A stretch of DNA of 64,000 nucleotides, taken from Proluteimonas luteida. GTDB lineage: Bacteria; Pseudomonadota; Gammaproteobacteria; Xanthomonadales; Xanthomonadaceae. The notes under the pieces are model-generated. The model was not told where the DNA came from. It ran no database searches and worked only from the letters and a program-made list of their open reading frames with translations. The stretch spans positions 248,001 through 312,000 of the forward strand of contig NZ_JAIWPT010000002.1 in NCBI RefSeq assembly GCF_021191695.1, written 5' to 3'. Below are positions 13,623 through 21,192 of this stretch, piece after piece (position 1 is the stretch's first letter; each line of letters begins with the position of its first letter). The translations under genes and the position numbers were made by a program.

Positions 13623-14018
13623 CTACGCGGCCGGCGGTTCGGGCCGCAGCCACAGCCAGGTCGCGACCGCGGCCATGCAGGCGATCGGCAACGCGGTCAT
13701 CCACCAGCGGTGCGCGGGAATCCACAGCATCAGCGCCAGCAGGATCGCCGCGCACACCGTCATCGTCCCGGTCGCCCACCACTTGCCGCGGCGGCTGACC
13801 GCCCCGTGCGCCTGCCAGTCGCGGATCGACGGGCCGAAGCGTGGATGGGCCAGCAGCCAGCGGTGCAGCCGATCGGAACCGCGCGCCGCCGCCCAGGCCG
13901 CGATCAGCACGAACACCGTCGTCGGCATGCCCGGCACGAACACGCCGACGATGCCGAGGCCGAGGCTGGCGTAGGCCAGCAGCCACCAGGCCCAGCGGAA
14001 GCGTGTGCGACGTTGCAT
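13623..14018 (-). CDS. DUF454 (YbaN-like) inner-membrane protein
   Basis: A 131-residue membrane protein of the DUF454/YbaN family. It shows the family start 'YASLGLGIVGVFVPGMPTTVFVLIAAWAAARGSDRLHRWLLAHPRFGPSI', with its GxxLPxxPTxxFLLxA-like core, and then two more membrane segments at about 80-98 and 104-125. The function is unknown. The start is ATG 14018, since the family motif begins about 13 residues later; longer in-frame starts run into the intergenic repeat. The gene converges with the immunity gene, with 21 bases between them. Confidence 0.85.
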   Translation of the reverse strand: MQRRTRFRWAWWLLAYASLGLGIVGVFVPGMPTTVFVLIAAWAAARGSDRLHRWLLAHPRFGPSIRDWQAHGAVSRRGKWWATGTMTVCAAILLALMLWIPAHRWWMTALPIACMAAVATWLWLRPEPPAA

Positions 14019-14117
14019 GGCCGCAATTCTAGGGCCTGCCCCCCATTGCGGGATGACCCGTGTCCCTCCCGCTCGCGCGCGGATCCGCTGAAGGGCGGAT
14101 GGGGCATGCCAAACACA

Positions 14118-14169
14118 GCCCCCCCTCATCCGGCGCTTCGCGCCACCTTCTCCCGCAAGCGGGAGAAGG
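14118..14169. repeat. Extragenic hairpin repeat (CTTCTCCCGC type)
   Basis: The stretch contains 'CCTCATCCGGCGCTTCGCGCC' split into a small GGCG/CGCC hairpin, followed by a near-perfect 11-base inverted repeat: CCTTCTCCCGC at 14146-14156 and its complement at 14159-14169. This 'CTCATCC...CTTCTCCCGC' pattern is a common extragenic repeat in Xanthomonadaceae genomes. It lies in the 276-base gap between the glycerophosphodiesterase and DUF454 genes. Only one copy is seen here. Nothing else recognisable lies in that gap. Confidence 0.6.
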
Positions 14170-14294
14170 AAATTGCCTTGGTCAGGGACTTGCGATAGAG
14201 AGACAGGGCAAAGCCGGGGTCTGCTTGCCGGAATCACCGGCCACGCGCGACCGGCGCCCCGAGCCCCGGCGCGGCAGGCGCCACGCGGCGGGCT

Positions 14295-15458
14295 TCAGCG
14301 CCGGGCCGGATCGCGCTGGCCGTCGACCGCGGCCCGGCCCAGCGCCGGGTCGTCGGTGAACAGGCCGTCGATGCCGAGCGCCAGGTAGGCGCGCATCTCG
14401 GCGATCGATCCGTCCTCGTTGCGCGCGTTCGCGGCGCCCCGGCGCAGCGGTTTGGGCAGGAACGGGTTCTCGGGCCGGAACGTGTACGGCAGCACCCGCA
14501 GTCCTGCGGCATGGGCGTCGGCGACCAGCGTCGTCGGCTCGATCGTGCCGCCACGGCCGATCTCGCCGAGCTGCGCCACCGGCGGTCCGATCCATTGTGC
14601 ATAGCCTGCGATCGTGCGCAGCCCGTCCGGCGTGGTCATGTCGCGATAGCGCGGTCCGTTGCCGGCGGCGGCGACATCGGCCGGGCGCTCGCGCGGGTCG
14701 CCGATCAGCTGCAGCAGCTCGATGTTGCCGTGGGCCGGACCGAGCATGCCGCGCAGCGTGCGCAGGTTGGCAATCTCGAACGACTGCACCACCACCGGCG
14801 CGCGCTGCGTGACCGGGTGCTGCGCGAGCACCTCCAGCAGCGGCGCCTCCATCGCCAGTCCCAGCGCCTGGAAGTGGCTGGGGTGCTTGATCTCCGGCAT
14901 CAGTCCGATCGTGCGGCCATGCGCCTGCGACAGGTCCGACAGCAGGATGACGATCTCGTGCAGCGTCGGGATCGCGTACTGCCCGTCGTACCAGATGCCG
15001 CGCACGGCCGGCAGCCGCTCGCGCGCGCGCAGCGTCTTCAGCTCGGCCAGGGTGAAGTCCTCGGTGAACCAGCCGGTGACCGCGACCCCGTCGATGCGCT
15101 GGGTACGCCTGCGGTCCGCGAACTCGGGCCGCTGGCCGACATCGGTGGTGCTGCCGATCTCGTTCTCGTGGCGGGCGACCAGCACGCCGTCGCGGGTCAT
15201 CACCAGATCCGGTTCGATGGCATCGGCCCCGTCCTCGATCGCACGGCGGTACGCGGCCAGGGTGTGCTCGGGCAGGCGCGCGCTGGCCCCGCGATGCGCG
15301 ACGACCAGCGGCCGGGCGCCGCCAGCGCTGTCCTGCGCCGCGGACGACGCAGCGGAGACGGAAGACGGCAGGCTGCCCATGACGGCCATTGTCGCCGCCA
15401 GCAGGCAGCACGGGAGGCGCCACGCCCCTCCGCCGCTGCGGAACATGCGCTGTTGCAT
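14295..15458 (-). CDS. Periplasmic glycerophosphodiester phosphodiesterase (GlpQ type)
   Basis: A 387-residue GDPD-family enzyme that should split glycerophosphodiesters into glycerol-3-phosphate and an alcohol. The N-terminal signal peptide (hydrophobic residues about 16-36) places it in the periplasm. Active-site marks are '[19 protein letters not shown]' (catalytic His, Arg and Glu), '[18 protein letters not shown]' (metal-binding Glu-x-Asp and catalytic His) and 'LMPEIKHP'. The C-terminus carries 'IDGLFTDDP', the usual last conserved segment. ATG 15458 or 15446 are possible starts. Upstream, the divergent queD begins about 100 bases away. Confidence 0.88.
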   Translation of the reverse strand: MQQRMFRSGGGAWRLPCCLLAATMAVMGSLPSSVSAASSAAQDSAGGARPLVVAHRGASARLPEHTLAAYRRAIEDGADAIEPDLVMTRDGVLVARHENEIGSTTDVGQRPEFADRRRTQRIDGVAVTGWFTEDFTLAELKTLRARERLPAVRGIWYDGQYAIPTLHEIVILLSDLSQAHGRTIGLMPEIKHPSHFQALGLAMEAPLLEVLAQHPVTQRAPVVVQSFEIANLRTLRGMLGPAHGNIELLQLIGDPRERPADVAAAGNGPRYRDMTTPDGLRTIAGYAQWIGPPVAQLGEIGRGGTIEPTTLVADAHAAGLRVLPYTFRPENPFLPKPLRRGAANARNEDGSIAEMRAYLALGIDGLFTDDPALGRAAVDGQRDPARR

Positions 15459-15564
15459 CGATGCCGGACTCGTGTGGAAGTGGGGGTCAGGATGTTGCCA
15501 GCCCGCGATGTCAGCTTCACGACGCCGCGTTGCCGTGGCGCCGACCACCGCCGACAATGCACGC

Positions 15565-15921
15565 ATGGATATCTTCAAGGTCTTCACCCTCGAGGCTGCG
15601 CACCGGCTGCCGAACGTGCCGCCGGGCCACAAGTGCGCACGGCTGCACGGCCACTCGTTCCAGGTCGAAGTCCACGTGTCGGGCACGCCCGGCGAGCAGA
15701 CCGGCTGGATCATGGACTTCGGCGACCTGAAGGCCGCGTTCGCGCCGCTGCACGCGCAACTCGACCATCACTACCTCAACGACATCCCCGGTCTCGAGAA
15801 CCCGACCAGCGAACGGCTCGCGATCTGGATCTGGGACAGGCTCAAGCCGACGCTGCCGGCGCTGAGCGCGATCGTGATCCGCGAGACCTGCACCTCCGGC
15901 TGCCGCTACACCGGCAGCTGA
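15565..15921 (+). CDS. queD: 6-carboxy-5,6,7,8-tetrahydropterin synthase QueD
   Basis: A 118-residue enzyme making 6-carboxytetrahydropterin, an early step in queuosine synthesis in the cytoplasm. Zinc ligands are His13 ('EAAHRLP'), His28 and His30 ('RLHGHS'); the catalytic Cys24 stands in '[10 protein letters not shown]'. The 'DHHYLND' and '[11 protein letters not shown]' segments complete the active site. The length equals that of E. coli QueD (121). It stands alone, with no other queuosine gene in the window. Confidence 0.95.
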   Translation: MDIFKVFTLEAAHRLPNVPPGHKCARLHGHSFQVEVHVSGTPGEQTGWIMDFGDLKAAFAPLHAQLDHHYLNDIPGLENPTSERLAIWIWDRLKPTLPALSAIVIRETCTSGCRYTGS

Positions 15922-16016
15922 TCCGGGCCCCGGATGGCCCCGTCCCGCCGACGCCACCGCCTGCAACTGGCTGATTCCAAACGAAACTGAACACGGATCG
16001 ACCGCTCGTCCGAATT

Positions 16017-16033
16017 ATGTTGCACTGCAACAT
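16017..16033. promoter_or_regulatory. 17-base palindrome, probable PhaR-type operator of the phasin gene
   Basis: ATGTTGCACTGCAACAT is a perfect inverted repeat with 8-base arms around a central C at 16025. A second, imperfect TGC-rich copy (ATGCTGCACCGCACAA) lies at 16043-16058, 26 bases centre to centre. PhaR, the repressor of phasin genes in PHA-producing bacteria, is known to bind TGC-rich palindromes. The palindrome overlaps the -35 element of the phasin promoter, a good position for repression. No phaR gene is seen in the window. Confidence 0.6.
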
Positions 16034-16047
16034 GAGTGCGTTATGCT
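16020..16047 (+). promoter_or_regulatory. Sigma-70 promoter of the phasin gene
   Basis: A -35 element TTGCAC at 16020-16025 and a -10 element TATGCT at 16042-16047, separated by 16 bases. It points at the phasin start 47 bases downstream, and the palindromic operator overlaps the -35 box. Confidence 0.6.
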
Positions 16048-16094
16048 GCACCGCACAAAACGGCAATTCGCCGCAACCCAAGCAGGTAACCGCC

Positions 16095-16496
16095 ATGTCG
16101 TACCAGTTCAACGAGCAGTTCGTCGCCGCGACCCGCCAGTTCGCCGATGCCACCTCGCAGATCAACCACCTCACGCTGGAGAACGCGGAGAAGGTGTTCG
16201 GCCTGCACCTGTCGACGCTCAGCGACAACACCAACGCGACCTTCTCCTTCTTCAACGACGCGATCGACGTGCGCGATTTCGACGGCTTCAAGGCGCTGCT
16301 CCCCAAGGGCGCGCAGGTCGCCCGCGAGAACACCGAGCGCCTGGTCAGTGCCACCCAGGAAGTGCTGGGCCGCACCGTGAAGACCCAGGAAGCCATCGCC
16401 GAGATCGCCAAGAACCAGATCGAGAGCGCGAGCGCCGATGTCCGCGCCGAAGCCGAGAAGGTCGCCAAGGCCGCCTCCAAGGCAAGCAAGCGCTGA
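16095..16496 (+). CDS. Phasin family protein
   Basis: A 133-residue, mostly helical protein of the phasin family, which coats polyhydroxyalkanoate granules. The N-terminal motif 'MSYQFNEQFVAATRQFADATSQINHLTLENAEKVFGL' is split here by the usual phasin heptads. A long amphipathic helix follows, and the C-terminus is Ala/Lys-rich ('KVAKAASKASKR'). The start at ATG 16095 is preceded by a modest AGCAGG site. A regulated promoter lies upstream and a strong intrinsic terminator 75 bases downstream, so this is a single-gene unit. No PHA synthase is present in the window. Confidence 0.85.
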   Translation: MSYQFNEQFVAATRQFADATSQINHLTLENAEKVFGLHLSTLSDNTNATFSFFNDAIDVRDFDGFKALLPKGAQVARENTERLVSATQEVLGRTVKTQEAIAEIAKNQIESASADVRAEAEKVAKAASKASKR

Positions 16497-16570
16497 GCAC
16501 CGGCGCGGCATGACACGGCGCCTGCGGGCGCCACCCGACATCTGGATGGTCCCTCCCCCGTCCAGGTGAG

Positions 16571-16599
16571 ACCCGGCAGCTCGCGCTGCCGGGTTTCTT
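16571..16599 (+). terminator. Rho-independent terminator after the phasin gene
   Basis: A 10-base-pair stem, ACCCGGCAGC at 16571-16580 with its complement at 16585-16594, a TCGC tetraloop and a T-rich tail (TTTCTT). It lies 75 bases after the phasin stop codon. Confidence 0.85.
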
Positions 16600-16634
16600 G
16601 TGGGCTCTTCTCCGATTCCCGGGATTCACCTGCC

Positions 16635-16748
16635 GTAGGTCGGGGCAATGCCCCCGACGCCAGGACGTCCGGTCAAGCCGCATCGGCGGATCCCCGGCAT
16701 CTCGCAAACCCGGACACCACGCGCGTCGGCCGCGTGGGGCCGACCTAC
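16635..16748. repeat. Dispersed repeat copy A with terminal inverted repeats
   Basis: A 114-base element bounded by GTAGGTCGG and its exact complement CCGACCTAC. It contains a GGGGC...GCCCC hairpin at the left end. It shares most of its sequence with the copy at 47474-47589 and the shorter copy at 29721-29807. It lies just after the phasin terminator. Confidence 0.7.
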
Positions 16749-16790
16749 GCAAGGCGCGCGTCTTTCCAAGACTTGGGTGATGAACCTTTT

Positions 16791-17094
16791 TGTGGCCTGC
16801 CATCCATGGCGGCCACCCTTCGGGCCATCGCTGACGCGATGTCAAAAACCGTTCCAGACGGTTCTTTGTGGCCTGCCATCCATGGCGGCCACCCTTCGGG
16901 CCATCGCTGACGCGATGTCAAAAACCGTTCCAGACGGTTCTTTGTGGCCTGCCATCCATGGCGGCCACCCTTCGGGCCATCGCTGACGCGATGTCAAAAA
17001 CCGTTCCAGACGGTTCTTTGTGGCCTGCCATCCATGGCGGCCACCCTTCGGGCCATCGCTGACGCGATGTCAAAAACCGTTCCAGACGGTTTTT
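16791..17094. repeat. Four tandem 76-base repeats with terminator-like hairpins
   Basis: Four near-identical 76-base units begin at 16791, 16867, 16943 and 17019, and a diverged partial fifth unit follows from 17095. Each unit has a CATCGC-TGAC-GCGATG hairpin and an AACCGT-TCCAG-ACGGTT hairpin. The second is flanked by A5 on one side and TTCTTT on the other, so it resembles an intrinsic terminator on both strands, and is stronger on the minus strand. The array lies between the phasin and tetR genes. Open frames across it come from the repeat period and are not taken as genes. Confidence 0.9.
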
Positions 17095-17184
17095 TGTGGT
17101 CCGCCGTCCGTGACGGCCACCATCGTTCGAGCGCAGCGTCCCGACGCGGTGAACCGCCTTGCGCAACCTTGCATCACGCCATAA

Positions 17185-17206
17185 AATTACCGAACGATCG
17201 GTAATT
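17185..17206. promoter_or_regulatory. Perfect inverted repeat upstream of the TetR gene, likely its operator
   Basis: Nine-base arms AATTACCGA (17185-17193) and TCGGTAATT (17198-17206) are separated by ACGA. Site size and symmetry fit a TetR dimer. The site ends 12 bases before the tetR start codon, so autoregulation of the whole operon is likely. Confidence 0.75.
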
Positions 17207-17218
17207 AATTGGCGCACG

Positions 17219-17821
17219 ATGGCCCGCACGGAAACCATAGCGGACGAAGATCTGACCAGGCGCTTCATCGCGACCTTCCGGGAGTCGGGCTATGCCGGGA
17301 CCTCGGTCCGCGACCTCTCGAATGCGGCCGGACTGACCAAGGCCGCGCTGTATCACCGCTTCCCGGATGGCAAGGACGGGATGGCGGCCGCCGCACTGGA
17401 CATGGTGTGCCGCGAGATGGACGGCACGGTGCTGGCGACCCTCGATGGACAGACGCCGCTGCCTGTCCGCCTCTCGCACATGATGGATGCACTGGAGCGC
17501 TTCTACGCCGATGGCGCCCATGCCTGCCTGATCGAATTGTTCTCCCAGCAATCCGCGCCGCAATCGCTGCGGGACGCGGTGCGGTCGAGCACCGGGCGAT
17601 GGATTTCGACCTTGGCCGACGCGCTGGTCGCAGGCGGCATCCCGCCCGAAGTGGCCCGGACCCGTTCGCGCAACGCATTGATCGGAATCCAGGGGGCCCT
17701 GGTGCTGTGCCGGGCACTCGATGACCGGCAGCCGTTCGCCGAACTGCTCGCGCGACTTCCGCTGGAACTGATGGCAACGCAGACCGATCCCCCGACAGGA
17801 GAACGCCGCAATGGCACTTGA
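17219..17821 (+). CDS. TetR family transcriptional regulator
   Basis: A 200-residue regulator. The N-terminal helix-turn-helix is clear: 'FIATFRESGYAGTSVRDLSNAAGL' is followed by 'TKAALYHRFPDGKDGM', the typical recognition helix and the helix after it. The C-terminal ligand-binding domain resembles the YxaF/LmrA-type TetR group. An operator-like inverted repeat ends 12 bases before ATG 17219. The last 11 bases overlap the next gene, so it is the first gene of a three-gene operon and probably represses its own operon. The ligand is unknown; a substrate of the two enzymes is the natural guess. Confidence 0.9.
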   Translation: MARTETIADEDLTRRFIATFRESGYAGTSVRDLSNAAGLTKAALYHRFPDGKDGMAAAALDMVCREMDGTVLATLDGQTPLPVRLSHMMDALERFYADGAHACLIELFSQQSAPQSLRDAVRSSTGRWISTLADALVAGGIPPEVARTRSRNALIGIQGALVLCRALDDRQPFAELLARLPLELMATQTDPPTGERRNGT

Positions 17822-18434
17822 AACGTTCAGAATGATCTTCGGCCTCGATGCCGGGCCCGCGCCTCTCGACGAATCGGTGCTGGTCCTGATCGACATCCAA
17901 CGGGAATACCGGGACGGGCGCGTGCCGCTCGCCAACGTGGACGCCGCGGCGGACGAAGCCGGAAAGCTGCTCGACCTGGCGCGGCGCAGGGGCGTACCGG
18001 TCTTCCATGTCGCGCACGATGCAGGCCCGGGCGCCGCCGCCTTCGCCAGCGACGGTGCGTATCGCGACTTCCTGCCGCAGGTCGCCCCGCGCGAGGGCGA
18101 GCCGGTCATCGTCAAGCACCATGCCAACGCCTTCCTCGGCACGGGCCTGGCCGACAGGATCCGCGAGACCGGCCGCAGCGCCGTCATCATCGCCGGCGAC
18201 ACCGCTGGCGTCTGCATTTCCACGACCGCGCGCGCAGCAGCCGAGGCACACGGCTTGCGGGTGGTGGTGGTGGCCGATGCGGTGGCGGCACGGGATGTGC
18301 CCGATCCGCTCGGCGGCAGCATCGATGCCGAAACGGTCCGCCGCGTGGCCTTGGCCGAACTGGCGGACCTGTTCGCCGTGGTCGTCAAGGACAGCGGCGC
18401 CTGGAACGACGCATCGGGAGAGCGCCGGTCATGA
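17811..18434 (+). CDS. Isochorismatase-family cysteine hydrolase (RutB-like)
   Basis: A 207-residue cytoplasmic hydrolase with the complete catalytic triad of the family: Asp28 ('VLIDIQREY'), Lys102 ('VIVKHHANAF') and Cys135 ('TAGVCIST'). Members hydrolyse amides or enol ethers, for example nicotinamide, N-carbamoylsarcosine or ureidoacrylate (RutB). The pairing with a Rid protein downstream recalls RutB/RutC of pyrimidine breakdown, but there is no rutA here, so the substrate is open. The start codon overlaps the tetR end by 11 bases, and the stop overlaps the next ATG in ATGA. Confidence 0.85.
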   Translation: MALETFRMIFGLDAGPAPLDESVLVLIDIQREYRDGRVPLANVDAAADEAGKLLDLARRRGVPVFHVAHDAGPGAAAFASDGAYRDFLPQVAPREGEPVIVKHHANAFLGTGLADRIRETGRSAVIIAGDTAGVCISTTARAAAEAHGLRVVVVADAVAARDVPDPLGGSIDAETVRRVALAELADLFAVVVKDSGAWNDASGERRS

Positions 18435-18826
18435 GCACGCGCAAGGCGATCCACCCCGGGAACCCCCACGCCCTCTACAAGGCGCACGGCTACTCTCCCG
18501 CCGTCCTGTCCGGCGACCTGCTTTTCGTGTCCGGCATGGTGGGGGCACGTGAGGACGGCACGCCGGAACCCGACCCCAGGGCCCAGATACGGCTCGCCTT
18601 CCGCAACCTCGAGGGCGTGCTAGAAGCTGCGGGCTGCACCTTCGACGACGTGGTGGACGTCACCCTGTTTCTCGTCGATCCCGAGGCCTGCGCGGGTCTG
18701 GCCATCGAAGCCATGCGCGATGCGTTTCCCGAGGAACCGTTCCCGAACGTGACCGCGGTCGGCGTGAACTGGCTGGCGGGATTCCAGTTCGAGATCAAGG
18801 TCATCGCCCGGGTTCCGCAGGCATAG
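18431..18826 (+). CDS. Rid-family (RidA/RutC-like) protein without the catalytic arginine
   Basis: A 131-residue YjgF/YER057c/UK114 fold protein, normally a trimer with active sites between subunits. 'LLFVSGMVGAREDGT' and 'EAAGCTFDDVVDVTLFLVDP' are typical. RidA enamine deaminases need an Arg in 'YPARSxVEV'; here the aligned segment is 'FPNVTAVGV', with Val107 in place of that Arg. Deaminase activity is therefore doubtful, and it may act on another substrate, as other Rid subgroups do. The gene is translationally coupled to the hydrolase gene by a 4-base overlap. Confidence 0.85.
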   Translation: MSTRKAIHPGNPHALYKAHGYSPAVLSGDLLFVSGMVGAREDGTPEPDPRAQIRLAFRNLEGVLEAAGCTFDDVVDVTLFLVDPEACAGLAIEAMRDAFPEEPFPNVTAVGVNWLAGFQFEIKVIARVPQA

Positions 18827-18832
18827 CGACGT

Positions 18833-19744
18833 TCAGACGTCGGCTCGAACCACCGGAGACAGCGCCCGTATCGTGTCGATGAAGGCGCGCAGGCTCGCCG
18901 GCACGTGGCGGTTGCCGGGAAAATACAGGCACAGCCCCGGAACCGGCGGGCACCAGTCCTCCAGTACCGCCACGAGGCGTCCATCGCGCAGGGCGGCATG
19001 GACATACGGCTCCGGCACGTAGGCGATGCCCAGGCCCGCCACGGCGGCATCCACCATCAACTGGCTGTTGTCCAGCGTCAGCGCCCCGGGCACGTCGATC
19101 GCCAGATCCTGTCCGCGCCTGCCGAACTCCCAGCGGTAACGCTTGCCGCTGGGCAGGCGCTGCCGGATGCACCGGTGGCGGGCAAGCTCGTCAGGCACTT
19201 CCGGGGCGGGACGTGCGGCCAGGTACGCCGGCGACGCCACCGCAAGAAAGCGCAGGTCCGGGCCCAGCGGCACCGCCACCATGTCCTTGGGCACGGATTC
19301 GCCGAGCCGGATACCCGCATCGAAGCCCTGCGCGACGATGTCCACCAGGCGCCCCTCGGCGACAAGGTCCAGCGCGACCCCCGGATGGCGCGCCAGGAAC
19401 GCCGGCACCACGGTCTGCAACAGCAGGCGGATCGAAGCCTCGTTGCCGTTGATGCGCAACCGGCCCTGCAAATTCCCTTGCGCGCCGGAAACTTCCTCAA
19501 GTGCCGTGTCGAGCTCGCCGATCAACGGATCGAGACGACCCAGCAGATGCGCCCCTGCCTCGGTCAGCGACACGCTGCGCGTGGTCCGGTGCAGCAGGCG
19601 GGTTCCCACGTCGTCTTCCAGTCCGCGAATGGCATGGCTCAGCGAGGACCGCGTGATCCCCAGCAGATCGGCGGCGCGCCGGAAGCTGCGGTGCTCGGCG
19701 ACCGCCATGAAAGCCCGCAGCGTGGCCAGCGTCGGCTTGCCCAT
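18833..19744 (-). CDS. LysR-family transcriptional regulator
   Basis: A 303-residue LysR protein. The winged helix-turn-helix is at 5-65 ('LRAFMAVAEHRSFRRAADLLGITRSSLSHAIRGLE'), and the effector-binding domain follows from about 90 and includes 'GRLRINGNEASIRLLL'. It belongs to the large CrgA/AaeR-like subgroup. It is divergent from an SDR oxidoreductase gene across 111 bases, the classical arrangement for a LysR regulator and its target. Its 3' end converges on the Rid gene with 6 bases between the stops. Confidence 0.92.
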   Translation of the reverse strand: MGKPTLATLRAFMAVAEHRSFRRAADLLGITRSSLSHAIRGLEDDVGTRLLHRTTRSVSLTEAGAHLLGRLDPLIGELDTALEEVSGAQGNLQGRLRINGNEASIRLLLQTVVPAFLARHPGVALDLVAEGRLVDIVAQGFDAGIRLGESVPKDMVAVPLGPDLRFLAVASPAYLAARPAPEVPDELARHRCIRQRLPSGKRYRWEFGRRGQDLAIDVPGALTLDNSQLMVDAAVAGLGIAYVPEPYVHAALRDGRLVAVLEDWCPPVPGLCLYFPGNRHVPASLRAFIDTIRALSPVVRADV

Positions 19745-19776
19745 TGGTGGTTTTATTTCACCATGTCATCCAGTTC

Positions 19777-19797
19777 ATTGGTTCTTATCATAACAAT
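19777..19797. promoter_or_regulatory. Candidate LysR binding site between lysR and the SDR gene
   Basis: ATTG and its complement CAAT are separated by 13 bases, with TTATCATAA dyad symmetry in the centre. It lies in the 111-base divergent intergenic region, which is markedly AT-richer than its surroundings. LysR boxes have the general form T-N11-A inside such imperfect dyads. This is a position-based proposal. Confidence 0.4.
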
Positions 19798-19855
19798 GGC
19801 GCGGCGATAGCATCCGGAAGCCGTCCCCCACGCGTACTCAAACTGGATGCAGATC

Positions 19856-20686
19856 ATGAGCAAAACCTGGTTCATCACGGGAACATCGACCGGTCTTGGC
19901 CGCCTTCTGACCGAACGCCTGCTCGAACGCGGCGACCGGGTCGTCGCCACGCTGCGACGAGCGGGCGCACTGGACGAGCTGCTGGCGCGACATGGCGAGC
20001 GCCTGCAGGTCCTGACCCTCGACATGACCGACACCCCGGCCATCCGGACCGTCGTGGCCGATGCCTTCGCGCGCGCGGGGCACATCGATGTGGCGGTCAG
20101 CAACGCGGGCTACGGCCTGTTCGGCGCGGCCGAGGAAGCCAGCGATGCGCAGATCGAGCGGCAGATCGCCACGAACCTCGTCGGCTCGATCCAGTTCATC
20201 CGGGCCGTGCTGCCCCATCTGCGCGCGCAAGGCGGCGGGCGCATCGTCCAGGTGTCGTCGGAGGGCGGCCAGATCGCCTATCCGGGTTTCGGCCTCTACC
20301 ACGCCAGCAAGTGGGGGATCGAAGGCTTCGTCGAGGCCGTGGCCCAGGAAGTCGCGTCGTTCGGCATCGATTTCCTGCTGGTGGAGCCGGGGCCGACCGG
20401 TACCCGCTTCGCCGATGGCCTGGACCGCACGCAGCCCCTGCCCTGTTACGAGGACACGCCCGCCGGCGAGGTCAGGCGGGCGCTGGCGTCGGGCGCTTTC
20501 GCGATCAAGGGCGATGCGGGGCGCACGGTCGATGCGATGATCGCCGCAGCCGACAGCACGGCACCACCGCTTCGGCTTGCCCTGGGCAGCACCGCCTACG
20601 GGAACATCGCTCGGGAGCTGTCGAAGCGGCTCGCCGCGGTCGAAGCACAGCGCGAGCTTGCGTATTCCGCCGATCGCGACGCATAG
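19856..20686 (+). CDS. Short-chain dehydrogenase/reductase
   Basis: A 276-residue classical SDR. The nucleotide-binding motif is 'FITGTSTGLGRLL' near the N-terminus, 'NAGYGLFG' follows near 80, and the catalytic residues sit in 'VSSEGGQIAYPGFGLYHASKWG' (Ser, and Tyr-x-x-x-Lys), split here by the usual spacing. A cytoplasmic NAD(P)-dependent oxidoreductase of unknown substrate. The start ATG 19856 is preferred over 19847 because 'MSKTWFITG' is the normal SDR start. The divergent lysR gene is the likely regulator. Confidence 0.9.
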   Translation: MSKTWFITGTSTGLGRLLTERLLERGDRVVATLRRAGALDELLARHGERLQVLTLDMTDTPAIRTVVADAFARAGHIDVAVSNAGYGLFGAAEEASDAQIERQIATNLVGSIQFIRAVLPHLRAQGGGRIVQVSSEGGQIAYPGFGLYHASKWGIEGFVEAVAQEVASFGIDFLLVEPGPTGTRFADGLDRTQPLPCYEDTPAGEVRRALASGAFAIKGDAGRTVDAMIAAADSTAPPLRLALGSTAYGNIARELSKRLAAVEAQRELAYSADRDA

Positions 20687-20781
20687 GACGTTTCCGATAC
20701 GCCCGATGGCCGCCATCGGCGACGTGCGGGGCGGCGGCTGACCGGGCGCAAGGCCACGGACTGCGCGGCGAGGCACCAGCG

Positions 20782-21192
20782 TTATGCGCGCAGGGGGTTC
20801 GCAGGCGGTCCCGGCGGCAGCACCATGCGCCACATCAGCCGTTCGAGGACGCCCTCGGGGTCGGCGCTGCGCCCGGTGTGCACCGGCGAGACCTGGATCA
20901 CCGAACTGCGTTTCGCGGTCAGCCAATGGAACCGCGCACGCGGCGGCAGCGCGGCGATCGGCCCGCCGTCGGCGTCGCCGCGGCAGATGCGCACGATCGC
21001 GTCGAGGTGCCGCTGCAGCACGTCGATGTCGACATGCGGGTCGAGCGCGCGCACCCGCGCCGGGTCGAGGGCGATGCCCGCCGCCAGCATGCGCGGCGCC
21101 TGGCAGGAGACGATCACGCCGACGTTGACGAATTCCTCGCGCTCGACCCGCGGCACCGCGCGGATCACCGCGTAGTCATAGACGACCGGCAT
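20782..21192 (-). CDS. DUF3037 domain protein
   Basis: A 136-residue protein of the DUF3037 family, recognised by 'YDYAVIRAVPRVEREEFVNVGVIV' at the start and 'RFHWLTAKRSSVIQVSPVHTG' in the middle. The function is unknown. DUF3037 genes often follow genes for HipA-like kinases, as here: its start lies 17 bases inside the end of the kinase gene, so the two proteins are probably made together. A role as partner or modulator of the kinase is an inference. The 95-base gap to the SDR gene shows nothing notable. Confidence 0.85.
   Translation of the reverse strand: MPVVYDYAVIRAVPRVEREEFVNVGVIVSCQAPRMLAAGIALDPARVRALDPHVDIDVLQRHLDAIVRICRGDADGGPIAALPPRARFHWLTAKRSSVIQVSPVHTGRSADPEGVLERLMWRMVLPPGPPANPLRA

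Noticed and set aside
16791-17094. CRISPR array
   Set aside because: The repeats are directly tandem with no unique spacers between them, and there are no cas genes.
16868-17204. Short frames through the 76-base repeats, with a repeating translated unit
   Set aside because: They exist only because 76-base repeats shift frame in a fixed way. There is no ribosome binding site, and the hairpins dominate the sequence.
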